Notes under the pieces: model-generated | The model's input: only the letters and a program-made list of their open reading frames with translations | Told to the model about the DNA's origin: nothing | The model's database searches: none | In this document: positions 1-8,792 of the stretch, in pieces | Layout of the letters: each line of letters opens with the position of its first letter | Numbering within the stretch: the first letter of the stretch is position 1 | Made by a program: the position numbers and the translations under genes | DNA from: Candidatus Methanomethylophilaceae archaeon | GTDB taxonomy: Archaea > Thermoplasmatota > Thermoplasmata > Methanomassiliicoccales > Methanomethylophilaceae | Length of the DNA: 44,140 nt | Direction of reading: 5' to 3' | Assembly (NCBI GenBank): GCA_017519045.1 | Contig: JAFWTC010000040.1 | Span: forward strand, 1 to 44,140

Positions 1-98
1 AGGTCGCCTCGCATTGGGGTGTTCGAACTGAGATTCAGCAAGGAAGGTTAAGTCGTAACAAGGTATCTGTAGGGGAACCTGCAGATGGATCACCTCCT
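1..98 (+). rRNA. rrs: 16S ribosomal RNA, 3' end (partial)
   Basis: The sequence carries the universal 3' end of small-subunit rRNA: GTCGTAACAAGG near 52, then the helix 45 region and the terminal GGATCACCTCCT ending at 98, which holds the anti-Shine-Dalgarno CCUCCU. The 5' part lies outside the window. No 23S or 5S rRNA and no spacer tRNA follow; the next gene is a protein gene at 344. Unlinked rRNA genes are known in Thermoplasmata, so this fits the suggested lineage. Confidence 0.97.
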
Positions 99-101
99 AT
101 G

Positions 102-125
102 GGGGGCGGGCCCGCGCCCGCCCCC
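102..125 (+). terminator. GC-rich hairpin just after 16S rRNA
   Basis: A perfect 10-bp stem, GGGGGCGGGC (102-111) with GCCCGCCCCC (116-125) and loop CCGC, starts three bases after the mature 16S 3' end. It may be a processing signal, a transcript end, or both. No U-run follows directly, so processing or protection of the 3' end is at least as likely as termination. Confidence 0.6.
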
Positions 126-292
126 GCAACACAATCGACGCAAGACAAAAGCAAGGGAACCTGACGGTTCCCCGCTGTTCCACGGCGGCTTCCCATGCAT
201 CAAACGTAGCATCGAACGTCATACCATTATTCTCATCAGATGTGTTCCAAAGTTCGTAAAACATGTGAACAGTATCCCGCCCTGACAACTTG

Positions 293-303
293 GCTTTAAT
301 AAA
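293..303 (+). promoter_or_regulatory. TATA box of antiporter gene
   Basis: The AT-rich element TTTAATAA (295-302) lies about 45 bases before the ATG at 344 in otherwise featureless spacer, allowing a leader of about 20 bases. Apart from the hairpin after 16S, I see nothing else in 126-343. Confidence 0.45.
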
Positions 304-343
304 AGATATAGTAACCCAATAGTATACGGGCGGTGGGAAATGG

Positions 344-2110
344 ATGGATGAGACACTCCTGCTTACGAGCATTGCGCTTTTCACACTGTTAGCGGGAGTA
401 TGCTCCATCATCTTCAACAAGGCCAAGCTGCCCCCTCTTATCGGTTATCTCACCGCGGGAATAGTCATAGCGAACGCATTCACAGTCGACGAAACCGGAA
501 TGTCCGCGATCGAGATCCTGTCGGATTTCGGACTGGTCCTGCTGATGTTCTGCATCGGGCTGGAAATCAACCTGAAGAAAATACGCAAACAAGGCTCGTT
601 CGCCATCCTGGTAGTCATAACCCAGCTGCCCCTGACGGTGCTGTTCGGAACGATCGCCGGGAACATCATGGGATTCGATGCAATTCAGTCGATAGTCCTA
701 GGGACCGTGCTTTCCGGATGCAGCACAGCGGCTGTCATGAGCGTCATGACGTCCCAGAAGACGTTCAGCAAGGAGCACATCAACACGATAGTGCTGATCA
801 TCATAATGCAAGACATAGGACAGGTCATAATGCTGTCCATCCTGACCCCGGTCCTTGCCGGGTCTACCATGGAGGTCTCCGGCCTCGTGGTGCTGATCAC
901 CTCCATCGCTATTTTCATGGTCGCCAGCATCGCCATTGGGTTGAGGTACATACCCACGCTGATCAACAAGATAGCAGACAACGTGCCCTCGGAGATCCTC
1001 ATAGTGTTCTCCGTCGGCCTTGCGTTCTTCATGGCATGGCTGGCAACCATCGCAGGACTGTCCATGGCCATCGGGGCCTTCATCATGGGTCTGCTCATGT
1101 CGTCGGCCAGGAACAGCGAGAGCATAAACTCGTCCGTGGAGCCGATGAAGAACCTGTTCATGGCCATGTTCTTCATATCCGTGGGGATGGAGGTCCACCT
1201 CGCCACCCTTGGGGCGAACATAGGGACGATCCTCATTTTCTACCTGCTGTTCGCCGGATTCCTGGTCATCACGGTATTCCTCGGGTTCTGGCTTGGAGCC
1301 AAGAAAGGCAAGATCGGATTCATGTCGGCCATAGGGATGACCGCCATGGGAGAGTTCGCCTTCATCATATCCAAGGAGGCGCTGGACTACGGCGTCGTCA
1401 CGGAGAACTTCTACACGTCCATCATCGGTGCCGCGCTGCTGTCCATGATCTGCATGCCCATACTCTCGAGATACTCCGAATGGCTGTGGGACAAGGGCTC
1501 GAAGATGACCCCCGCCAAATTGAAGGACCGTTTCGACAGGGTCAATGAATCCAGGGACTATCTGTACGACTCGGTGAAGGAGACCACCAAGAAGACCCAG
1601 AAGAAGTTCCGCAAGAGCATGACCCACGCGTACATCAACTTCATGGCGATCGTGATTATCGAGATCATATTCTTCGTCGCCGTGCCCGTGATCAGCCCGA
1701 TTCTCAGCGACATGTACGGCGGGAACCCCCACCTGTGGGACTTCGCGCTGGTCATGCTGAACTTCGTCGTGCTCATTCCGCCTACAGACTATCTCGTTGA
1801 CAACGTGAAGTTCTTCGACGACATCATCAACGAGACCTCCAAGCAGGGCGCATCCAAGGAGCTGGACGCGATGAACAGAGGGAAGAGGTATCAGGAGCTC
1901 CTCGCTATCAACGAATACATAGCAGTGGTGATCATCGACCTGATCATCATAGCGGTGGTCCCCAACCCGCTGAGCCTGGCGGAGCACATTTTCGTCGCCT
2001 TGGCGGCGATAGTCATCCTGTTCCTGATCCTCAGGCGCATAAAGAACAGGAACAAGGGCCTCGCCCTCGAAGACGGCGACGAGACCCTTGAGCCTATCAA
2101 AGAAGATTGA
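344..2110 (+). CDS. Cation:proton antiporter, CPA2/KefB type
   Basis: A 588-residue membrane protein. Residues 1-390 form about 12 hydrophobic helices with the Na+/H+ exchanger (CPA2) pattern, including the SMAIGAFIMGLLMS helix typical of KefB/NapA-like antiporters, so it probably exchanges K+ or Na+ for protons at the cytoplasmic membrane. After a charged linker (about 395-430, rich in KKTQKK) come further hydrophobic helices near 435-460, 470-490, 520-540 and 545-565, in place of the TrkA-N nucleotide-binding domain of KefB. The protein ends in an acidic tail. The ATG at 344 is preceded by a TATA box; the nearby ATG at 340 stops after a few codons. It converges on the amidohydrolase gene with only 9 bases between the stops. 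Confidence 0.85.
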   Translation: MDETLLLTSIALFTLLAGVCSIIFNKAKLPPLIGYLTAGIVIANAFTVDETGMSAIEILSDFGLVLLMFCIGLEINLKKIRKQGSFAILVVITQLPLTVLFGTIAGNIMGFDAIQSIVLGTVLSGCSTAAVMSVMTSQKTFSKEHINTIVLIIIMQDIGQVIMLSILTPVLAGSTMEVSGLVVLITSIAIFMVASIAIGLRYIPTLINKIADNVPSEILIVFSVGLAFFMAWLATIAGLSMAIGAFIMGLLMSSARNSESINSSVEPMKNLFMAMFFISVGMEVHLATLGANIGTILIFYLLFAGFLVITVFLGFWLGAKKGKIGFMSAIGMTAMGEFAFIISKEALDYGVVTENFYTSIIGAALLSMICMPILSRYSEWLWDKGSKMTPAKLKDRFDRVNESRDYLYDSVKETTKKTQKKFRKSMTHAYINFMAIVIIEIIFFVAVPVISPILSDMYGGNPHLWDFALVMLNFVVLIPPTDYLVDNVKFFDDIINETSKQGASKELDAMNRGKRYQELLAINEYIAVVIIDLIIIAVVPNPLSLAEHIFVALAAIVILFLILRRIKNRNKGLALEDGDETLEPIKED

Positions 2111-2119
2111 CGGTCCGGA

Positions 2120-3409
2120 TCATCTAAGACAGAGCGATCTCCAGACGTCCTCGGATTCCGCAAGCACGGATTCCGCGTCCAAGGTGGCAATCCTGCCTTC
2201 GTCGACCACCACGTCACCCTGGCACATGACGGTCTTCACGTTGAGGCTGTTGCCGGAATAGACGATGTTGGCCACGATGTTCTCCGGCAGGAGCGGCCTC
2301 AGGTTGGGGGCCTTCCCGTCCAGGATGACCACGTCCGCATATTTGCCGGGCTCCAGGGATCCGATGGAATCCTGCATGCCCACGGCCTTCGCGCCGTTGA
2401 CCGTGGCGAAATCCAGAAGCTCTTGGGCGGTGGCGACCGTGGGGTCCCACCTGCTGGCCTTCTGGAGGAGCCCGAGGGTCTTCATCTCCGCGAACATGTC
2501 CAGCGAGTTGTTGGTGGTGTTGCCGTCGGTCCCTATGGACACGTTCACCCCGTTCTTAATGAACTCTGGAACCGGCGCAACGCCTCCGGTGGCGAGCTTC
2601 ATGTTGGATACCGGGCAGGAGGAGATGGACATCCCGGCCTCCCCCATCATCCTGACCTCCCTCATGGTGAGCCATGCGGAATGGGCGGCAACCGCCCTGG
2701 GCCCCAGGACCCCTATGTCGTGCAACCACTCGCCCGGCCTCTTGCCGGTCTTCTTCTTGTGGTCGTTGACCTCGCCCCTGGTCTCGGAAAGATGAAGGTT
2801 CATGGGGGCCCCGACCTCGTCGGAGAACTCCTTGGCGCCGACGCAGGTCTCCTCTCCGCAGACGTAGACTCCCTGAAGACCCACGCCGGGGACGATCTTC
2901 CTCCTCCCCTTGTACTTCGAATGGAACCTCTTGCAGTTGTCCAGCGGATTCCCGACCTGGGTGGTCGCCTCCTCGTCCAGGACGCACCAGCACAGGACGC
3001 CCCTGATCCCCGCCTTCTGGGTGGCCTCGGCGATGACGTCTTCCGAATAATAGAGGTCCATGAACGTCGTGGTGCCTCCGCGCATCATCTCCATGCATCC
3101 CAGCTGGGTCCCGATGGTGAGGTCCCTGTCCGTCCTGTCGGAATCGATCTTGAACACCTTATTGAGAAAATCCGGGAAGGACAGGTCGTCCACGACGCCT
3201 TTCATGACCGACATGGCCACGTGGGTGTGGGTGTTTATCATGCCGGGCATCACGATGTCGCCGGAGGCGTCGATCTCCCTGTCGGCGGTGCCGTTATACT
3301 TCGGCCCGACGGAGACGATCCTCTCGTCCTCGATCACGAGGTCCCCTCTGACCACGCTTCTGCAGGCGTCCTGAGTGACTATCCAAGCGTCACGAACCGC
3401 GGTTATCAT
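2120..3409 (-). CDS. dadD: MTA/SAH/5'-deoxyadenosine deaminase (amidohydrolase)
   Basis: A 429-residue metal-dependent hydrolase of the TIM-barrel amidohydrolase superfamily, in the MtaD/SsnA branch. Visible metal ligands are HTH in MINTHTHVAM (about 58-66), HLSE near 205, AAHSAW near 242 and GTDGNTTNNSLDM near 294. In methanogens this family deaminates 5'-deoxyadenosine, S-adenosylhomocysteine and methylthioadenosine, recycling radical-SAM and methylation by-products. The exact substrate cannot be told from sequence, and the symbol is assigned by family. It is transcribed divergently from the MBL hydrolase; a TATA-like TGATAAAATC lies near 3455-3465 on the minus strand. The length is normal for the family. 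Confidence 0.82.
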   Translation of the reverse strand: MITAVRDAWIVTQDACRSVVRGDLVIEDERIVSVGPKYNGTADREIDASGDIVMPGMINTHTHVAMSVMKGVVDDLSFPDFLNKVFKIDSDRTDRDLTIGTQLGCMEMMRGGTTTFMDLYYSEDVIAEATQKAGIRGVLCWCVLDEEATTQVGNPLDNCKRFHSKYKGRRKIVPGVGLQGVYVCGEETCVGAKEFSDEVGAPMNLHLSETRGEVNDHKKKTGKRPGEWLHDIGVLGPRAVAAHSAWLTMREVRMMGEAGMSISSCPVSNMKLATGGVAPVPEFIKNGVNVSIGTDGNTTNNSLDMFAEMKTLGLLQKASRWDPTVATAQELLDFATVNGAKAVGMQDSIGSLEPGKYADVVILDGKAPNLRPLLPENIVANIVYSGNSLNVKTVMCQGDVVVDEGRIATLDAESVLAESEDVWRSLCLR

Positions 3410-3478
3410 GCCTGCGAATCCTGATCGCCCGTCATAATTGTTTCCACATGGATTTTATCAGGGATGCGTGTGAAAAAA

Positions 3479-3490
3479 GCGATATATCGA
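3479..3490 (+). promoter_or_regulatory. TATA box of MBL hydrolase gene
   Basis: GCGATATATCGA lies about 24 bases before the ATG at 3508. This favours that ATG as the start of a leaderless mRNA over the upstream in-frame ATG at 3448, which would lie before the promoter. Confidence 0.5.
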
Positions 3491-3507
3491 GCATCCGATG
3501 CACGTCC

Positions 3508-4341
3508 ATGACTTTCCGCATCACCTTTCTGGGAACAGGGGGCGGCAGGCACACCACCGCTTTCCAGGTGCGCAGCACGGGCGGAATGCTCATAGAACAC
3601 GACGGGAGGTTCCTCCACGTCGACCCCGGGCCGGGCGCCCTCACCCAGATGCATAGGATCCACTACGATCCCGCGAAGACGGAATCGGTGATCGTGTCGC
3701 ACTGCCACCCGGACCACTACTCGGATGCGGAATCGGTGATCGAGGGGATGACCTACGGAGGGTGGAGGAGGCGCGGACGCCTTTATGGCTCGCCGACCGT
3801 TCTCGAGGGCAAAGGCAACCTCGGGCCATGCATATCGCCCTACCACAGGGGTCTCCCGAAGGAGTGCGTAGTGTTCAGGCCCGGGGACGTCCTGGACGTG
3901 GACGGGATGAAGGTCGACATCCACGTGGCGAGGCACAGCGATCCGACGAACGTGGGGTTCACCTTCCATACGCCGCACGGAAAGGTCTCGTACGTCAGCG
4001 ACACCGAGTTCACCGAGGAGATCGCCAGGCAGTACATCGGCACCAGGGTGCTCATACTCCCCACCACGACTCCGCGCGGAAACAGGATCAATTACCACAT
4101 GTGCACCGACGACGCGGTCGAGTTCGAACGCATCGTGAAGCCGGAGCTGGCGGTCTTCGTCCATCTGGGCGTGGCCATCATTCGGGCCGGGGCGGAATCG
4201 GAGGCGAAGTACGTGGAGGATGAGACCGGGGTCCGCACTATCGCGGCCCGTGACCGCATGGTCCTGGACGTCGGCGAGGACGTGTCCGTCTCGGATGCCG
4301 AGAGCTTCGACGACGAGTGGATACCCCCGTCCTCGGTCTGA
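3508..4341 (+). CDS. MBL-fold metallo-hydrolase, RNase Z-like
   Basis: A 277-residue metallo-beta-lactamase-fold protein. It opens with the ITFLGTGGGRHT strand-turn seen in RNase Z-like enzymes and has the di-metal motif SHCHPDH (HxHxDH), a further His in VARHSDPTN, the metal-bridging Asp in YVSDTEF and a late His in FVHLGV. The family includes tRNA 3'-processing nucleases and phosphodiesterases; no RNase Z exosite arm is evident, so the substrate is open. I chose the ATG at 3508, not 3448, because homology begins there and a TATA box sits 24 bases upstream. Its 3' end faces a minus-strand reading frame that stays open across the whole gene. Confidence 0.8.
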   Translation: MTFRITFLGTGGGRHTTAFQVRSTGGMLIEHDGRFLHVDPGPGALTQMHRIHYDPAKTESVIVSHCHPDHYSDAESVIEGMTYGGWRRRGRLYGSPTVLEGKGNLGPCISPYHRGLPKECVVFRPGDVLDVDGMKVDIHVARHSDPTNVGFTFHTPHGKVSYVSDTEFTEEIARQYIGTRVLILPTTTPRGNRINYHMCTDDAVEFERIVKPELAVFVHLGVAIIRAGAESEAKYVEDETGVRTIAARDRMVLDVGEDVSVSDAESFDDEWIPPSSV

Positions 4342-5163
4342 CATCGATATGCGGGAAGACAGGTCCTCGTACAGGCGCAGGGTCTCTTCGACGGAGGACT
4401 GGTTGAACGCGTACATCTCGCCCCCGTACGATATCGCCACGCAGGGGCCGACCTTCACGTACGACGCCAGCTGGTATCTTCCGAACATGTCGTTCTTGAA
4501 CGTCCCGCTGGCTATGGCGCCGTCCGCGTAGCCCATCACACGGATGCCCTTGCTGAAGTCTTCGAAGTACTCGCAGTCGTCGATGTCGTCGTAGGAAAAA
4601 TAACGGTCGAACATCGGGGCCTTCACGGTCATCCCCTCCTCGCCCATGGAGATCTCGACGGATCCGGAGCCTTCGTGGTCGAACATGTACATCGAAGGGA
4701 CCAGGGCGATCGCGGACGCCAGGACGACGGCCAGCACGCGCTTGGACGGCGTCATCAGCGGCAGGCGCTCCTTGCGCCTGGGCTTGCGGACCACGGGGAT
4801 CAGGACCATCGCTATCGAAACGGCCATCAGGACGAATCCGAGCACCATGCTGCTCAGAAGGATGGAAATTGAGAACAGCAGAAGCGCCATGCTGGCTGCA
4901 AGCCACGGCCCGTACCCGGACGCCACCGACTTGGACTCCTCCTCGGTCATGCGGCTCCAGTCCACGCCGATGTTGAGGTACTTGTACCATCCCCCGTGCA
5001 GCCACATGTACAGTCCGCAGCACACCATCGGGTAACAGCAGAACAGGGATATCGTCGTCAGAAGAAACGACGCCTGGCTGCATCCCGAGGCGAGGCACCA
5101 CACGGCGAGAATCGAAGGCACCGCGATAGCCAGCGCGACGTATGCCTTGGCCGTCTTGTCCAT
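4342..5163 (-). CDS. Membrane protein with C-terminal PH-like domain (3' end unclear)
   Basis: From the Met at 5163 the product has four to five hydrophobic helices (near residues 5-25, 28-50, 80-120, 140-155) and then a beta-rich extracellular part with features like the bacterial PH family bPH_5: FSYDDI, a GTFKND...GRYQ segment, YAFNQSSVEETLRLYEDL. Function unknown. The natural end should fall near 4342, but no stop occurs there; this frame stays open to 3406-3408, antisense to the MBL gene, so the end given is the likely domain end only. At the 5' side the frame is continuous with the AlkD-like gene. A TATA-like TTTTTATC at 5183-5192 lies 24 bases before the ATG at 5163 and could drive separate expression; an ATG at 5178 is in frame too. 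Confidence 0.6.
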
Positions 5164-5874
5164 GCACGGACAGGGCATTGAAGATAAAAATCGGTATCGG
5201 CGCATGGCTCTGAGACGGGACTTCACGTCCTCTTCCACGCGGTAGGACTCCGACGCCTTCCTGATCGTCATGCGCCTGGTCTCCTCGTCGAGGCGGTTGT
5301 CCCCTTCGAGGTAGGCCATCGTCCTCTCCGGATGCTTCGCCAGGCATGTGGCGAGACACCATGCCTTCCCCATCTTGAAGTAATAGCCGTCGTCTTGAGC
5401 CTGGTCCAGCTCCTCCAGGACGTCGTCCACGTGCCCGTCGTCCAGGAAATGGCTCATCATCATGACGGCCGCGAACCTCATCCGGAACTCCCCTCCGCGC
5501 CTCAGGCATTCGATGAGATAGCTCCAAAGCTGCCGTTTCTCATCTTTCTTGGGCTTCCAGGTGGTGCATAGCGAATCGCAGACCGACCAGTTGTCGATCA
5601 GGGGAATGAACCCGTCGTAAAGCCGCAGACGCTCGTCCACCGGAACCTTCGCGTAGGCGATGACCAGCCCTCTGAGCATGTAGTCCTCGAAATATTCCGG
5701 GTTCCAATCCTCCAGGTACCCGCGCCAGTCCTCCGAGGCTATGCGCTTGGCCAGCCTTCTCAGCGCCGGGATCCTGGCTCCGAGGAACCGATGCCCGCAC
5801 GGGGTGAGCGAGGCCTCGAACTCGGCGTTGGAGTCGTCCCTAAGCGACAGAAGCTCGTTCCTGACGTCCATCAT
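5164..5874 (-). CDS. AlkD-like DNA alkylation repair protein (no own stop codon)
   Basis: About 232 residues of a helical-repeat protein of the DNA alkylation repair family (AlkC/AlkD, PF08713), which removes alkylated bases. The motif PLIDNWSVCDSLC (about 91-103) carries the conserved Asp (D100) and Trp expected in the AlkD active cleft, and EYFEDYMLRGLVI and KHPERT are typical family segments. The start ATG at 5874 overlaps the stop of the upstream BspA-like gene as ATGA, indicating translational coupling. The normal family length ends near 5178, but the frame continues without a stop into the downstream membrane protein, so either a fusion protein is made or a stop was lost. The end given is the last base before that protein's likely Met. 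Confidence 0.75.
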
Positions 5875-8792
5875 CGCCCCTTCATGCGATACCTGTACGA
5901 AAGGATGGCGGCCAGCACGAAGAAGATCAGCAGGCCTATCGAAACGTAGGCCATGGTGTGGTCCTTCTCCACCGCTATCTCCTCGTCCAGGAGCTCTACG
6001 TCCCCGTAGCTCTCCCTCCAGCCGTCCTGCATCGCAGACGTGACGTAATACGTCACGGAGGACAGGTCCACCCCCTGGAAGGCATCCTCCATGCCGTCCG
6101 GCTTGGCGCAGTAGGCCTCTATCTCCTCGATGGACACACAGTTGGAGAACGCTCCCGCCCCCAGGGACCTCAGCGGCCCGCCCAGGACCACGCATTCCAG
6201 CAGCGGGACGGACCCGGAGTTCCCGAACGCGTTGCGGCCAAGGGCCTCGACGTTGTTCAGATCCACATACGGGATCGAGCGGCAGTTGAAGAAGGCGCCG
6301 TCGCCGATCTCCGTCACTGTGTCCGGGATGGATACCGTGCCCAGGGCGGAGCAGAAGCCGAAGCAGTCCGCCGGGATCCGCGAGACGGTCTTCCCGAGCT
6401 TCGCGCCAAGCAGGTTGGAGCATCCGTAGAAGGCGCCGTCGCCGATCTCCTTGACGCCGTCCGGAAGCGCGATCTTCGCGAAGCCCTTGGCCGAGCAGCC
6501 TTTGAACGCGCCAGCGCCCAGGAACAGTAGAGAACCGGGCAGCGAAGGAGCCGTGAGGGAAGTGCAGTTCCTGAACGCCTCGTCCCAGATGCGCTCGACT
6601 GAGTCCATCCCGAGCACGGTCTTGACCGACGAGCCGTAGAACGCGCGGGTCAGCACGTCGGCGACCGTGGACGGGATCTCGACCGTCTCCAGGGAATACT
6701 GGGAATACCTCGGCCCGTAGCCTCCGACGTCCCCGCGCATGAACGCCGCGTCCCCGACGTACCTGACGGCGTACTCCCTCCCGTTGGCCGAGACCGCCTT
6801 GGGTATCTGCACGTACTGGCCGGAGACGTACCTGTGCACGACGGCCTCGTCGCCCACCACGTAGTAGTAGAACGAGAAAGGGTCCTTCTTGTAGGCGCCG
6901 TCGTAGAGGTACAGGTCCATCGGAACCCCGGTGTCCCATCCCGAGGCGTCGGAAAGGCGGTGAATTGACACGGATGAAGGGGCCTGTCCTGAGAACTCAG
7001 GGGAGTCGCCCAGGAAGTAAACGTCGGCGGCCGGACACGACCAGCCCTCCCACGAGAAGCTGGTGACGGTCGGAGGGACCACAACCGCCGAGATGTTCCT
7101 GACGTCGTTGAAGGCGCCGGGAAGGATCCCGACCAGGGTCGCCGAGGCGTACGCCGAGGGCACGAACAGGATTCCGCCGAGGCAGTCCACGGCCATGGAG
7201 GACAAGGAAGCGGAGCGTCCGTCCTCGGACAGCCCGGAGATCGTAACCTCCCCGTAGGGGACGACCACCCTCTCCTTGACCTCGCCGGCGTCCTCGCTGT
7301 CGGTCCCGACCGCGTAGAACTGCACCGCGGAGGACGTGAAGGTGACCGCGCGGCCGTCATAGGTGGACTCCATCTTCTCGAGGGCGCCTCTGGACGAGAT
7401 GTTCCAGGCGGCGCCGTGGAGGCCCTCGCCCAAGGACACCGGTATGGTGAACGTCGCCGGCGAATCCCCCAGGTCCGTGACCGGACGGCCGTCCGCCTTC
7501 AGCGAGAGGCTGTAGAAGGCGGAGTAGTTTATCCTTTTCAAAGCGGACGTTATCTTGATGCTGGAAGGGCCGTTGGCCACCGAGAACGTCAGCGACCCGT
7601 CTCCCGCCAAACGGCACATCTCGTCCGCGGACATGGAGATCGCGCCCCTAGACACCGCTATGCTCAGCACGGCGTCTCCGCCCAGCACGTCCCTCACGGC
7701 TTTTAGGGACGTCCCGTCCACCGAAGCGACGAACCCGCCGTCGAACTGCGACACGTCGCATACGCATCCCGTTCCGGACGCCTTCATCTCCGTCGCGGTG
7801 GACGCGTCGTGTCTCACCGTGACGACGTTCCCGATGACCGACCCGTCCTGGGCGCGGTCCGCGCCGTAATGCCCGGGGACCTTCCTGATGTAGATGTCGG
7901 TGTCGCCGATGACCACCGTCCCCGGCCCGGCCTCCTTGGTGAACGCGGGATCCCTGTAGAGCTTCGCCATGCCGTCGCTGAACAGGTCCAGGACGGCCGC
8001 CGCGCCTATCGTGGAGTTGTACCTCACGGACGTCTCCGAGATCACCTCCCCGTCCGCATGGAACCTCACCTGGTATTCCCTGGGGATGGGGGCGTAGAAG
8101 GCGAACACGAACGCCGTGTCGGTGATGCCGTCGAACCTGGCGGGGCTGTTCCCGTTGGCGGTGATGCTCCAGCAGACGAACTCGTACGCGTACCCGACCG
8201 TGGGGCTCCTGGAAGGCTCTTCCGGAAGATCGGTGAGCGTGCCTCCGTAAGGAACCGTCCTCACATGGAGGAGCGTCCTGTCGTAGTCGAAGAAGCGGAC
8301 CTCGCAGGCCCTCGGCACGGCGGAGAACACCGCGTGGACAGAAATGTCCGACCTCACGTCGGATAGGTCCGCGCTCCAGCCCTCGAACCTGTAATCGTGC
8401 TCCTGGTCCGACGGCTTCCCTGGAATCACCGAATACCTGGCCGGAGAGCCGTCCATCACCACCTCCCTGTGGATGCAGGTGCCGCCCGGCGAGTCGTAAT
8501 AGCTCACCACGTGCGCGGCGGCCCTCCCCACGAACGTGGCCGTGAAGACCGTGTCCTCATGTATCGGCTTGGTGACGTCGCCCCAGAACACCGCCACGTC
8601 CTCCGGGACCTCCAGCTCCGGGATCAGGGAGAGGTCCGCCTGCGCCCCGTCGGCCACCTGCTGGACGGACAGCACCGTCCCGTCGGGAAGGGCGAACGAC
8701 ACCGTGTGGCTATCGGCGGCGTCGACGAAAGATGCTGGAAGGACCAGCGCCAGGAGCGCCGCCAGCAGGATCGTGGCCTCGGCTGCCCTCAT
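5871..8792 (-). CDS. BspA-like leucine-rich-repeat surface protein
   Basis: A 973-residue surface protein. It has a signal peptide (1-26, ending near FVDAADS), three to four Listeria-Bacteroides (Flg_new/InlB-B-like) repeats over about 28-290, a middle beta-rich stretch to about 480, BspA-type LRR_5 repeats (for example IGDGAFYGCSNL and IGDGAFFNCRSI) in roughly 500-930, and a C-terminal membrane anchor (about 943-964) followed by a basic RYRMKGR stop-transfer tail. Such proteins are taken as adhesins or surface-layer proteins. A strong GGAGGGGG precedes the ATG at 8792. The start lies 83 bases inside the end of the ATPase gene, so it is part of the same operon. The same architecture occurs in the first gene of that operon. 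Confidence 0.85.
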   Translation of the reverse strand: MRAAEATILLAALLALVLPASFVDAADSHTVSFALPDGTVLSVQQVADGAQADLSLIPELEVPEDVAVFWGDVTKPIHEDTVFTATFVGRAAAHVVSYYDSPGGTCIHREVVMDGSPARYSVIPGKPSDQEHDYRFEGWSADLSDVRSDISVHAVFSAVPRACEVRFFDYDRTLLHVRTVPYGGTLTDLPEEPSRSPTVGYAYEFVCWSITANGNSPARFDGITDTAFVFAFYAPIPREYQVRFHADGEVISETSVRYNSTIGAAAVLDLFSDGMAKLYRDPAFTKEAGPGTVVIGDTDIYIRKVPGHYGADRAQDGSVIGNVVTVRHDASTATEMKASGTGCVCDVSQFDGGFVASVDGTSLKAVRDVLGGDAVLSIAVSRGAISMSADEMCRLAGDGSLTFSVANGPSSIKITSALKRINYSAFYSLSLKADGRPVTDLGDSPATFTIPVSLGEGLHGAAWNISSRGALEKMESTYDGRAVTFTSSAVQFYAVGTDSEDAGEVKERVVVPYGEVTISGLSEDGRSASLSSMAVDCLGGILFVPSAYASATLVGILPGAFNDVRNISAVVVPPTVTSFSWEGWSCPAADVYFLGDSPEFSGQAPSSVSIHRLSDASGWDTGVPMDLYLYDGAYKKDPFSFYYYVVGDEAVVHRYVSGQYVQIPKAVSANGREYAVRYVGDAAFMRGDVGGYGPRYSQYSLETVEIPSTVADVLTRAFYGSSVKTVLGMDSVERIWDEAFRNCTSLTAPSLPGSLLFLGAGAFKGCSAKGFAKIALPDGVKEIGDGAFYGCSNLLGAKLGKTVSRIPADCFGFCSALGTVSIPDTVTEIGDGAFFNCRSIPYVDLNNVEALGRNAFGNSGSVPLLECVVLGGPLRSLGAGAFSNCVSIEEIEAYCAKPDGMEDAFQGVDLSSVTYYVTSAMQDGWRESYGDVELLDEEIAVEKDHTMAYVSIGLLIFFVLAAILSYRYRMKGR

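Noticed and set aside
698-1987. Minus-strand open frame of 429 codons inside the antiporter gene
   Set aside because: His/Arg/Asp-rich shadow of a clear membrane protein; no promoter or homology.
2423-3424. Plus-strand open frame of 333 codons
   Set aside because: Antisense shadow of the amidohydrolase gene, which has all metal ligands.
3406-5874. Pyrrolysine (TAG) read-through as explanation for missing stops
   Set aside because: The frames are simply open; no in-frame TAG is crossed at the expected ends.
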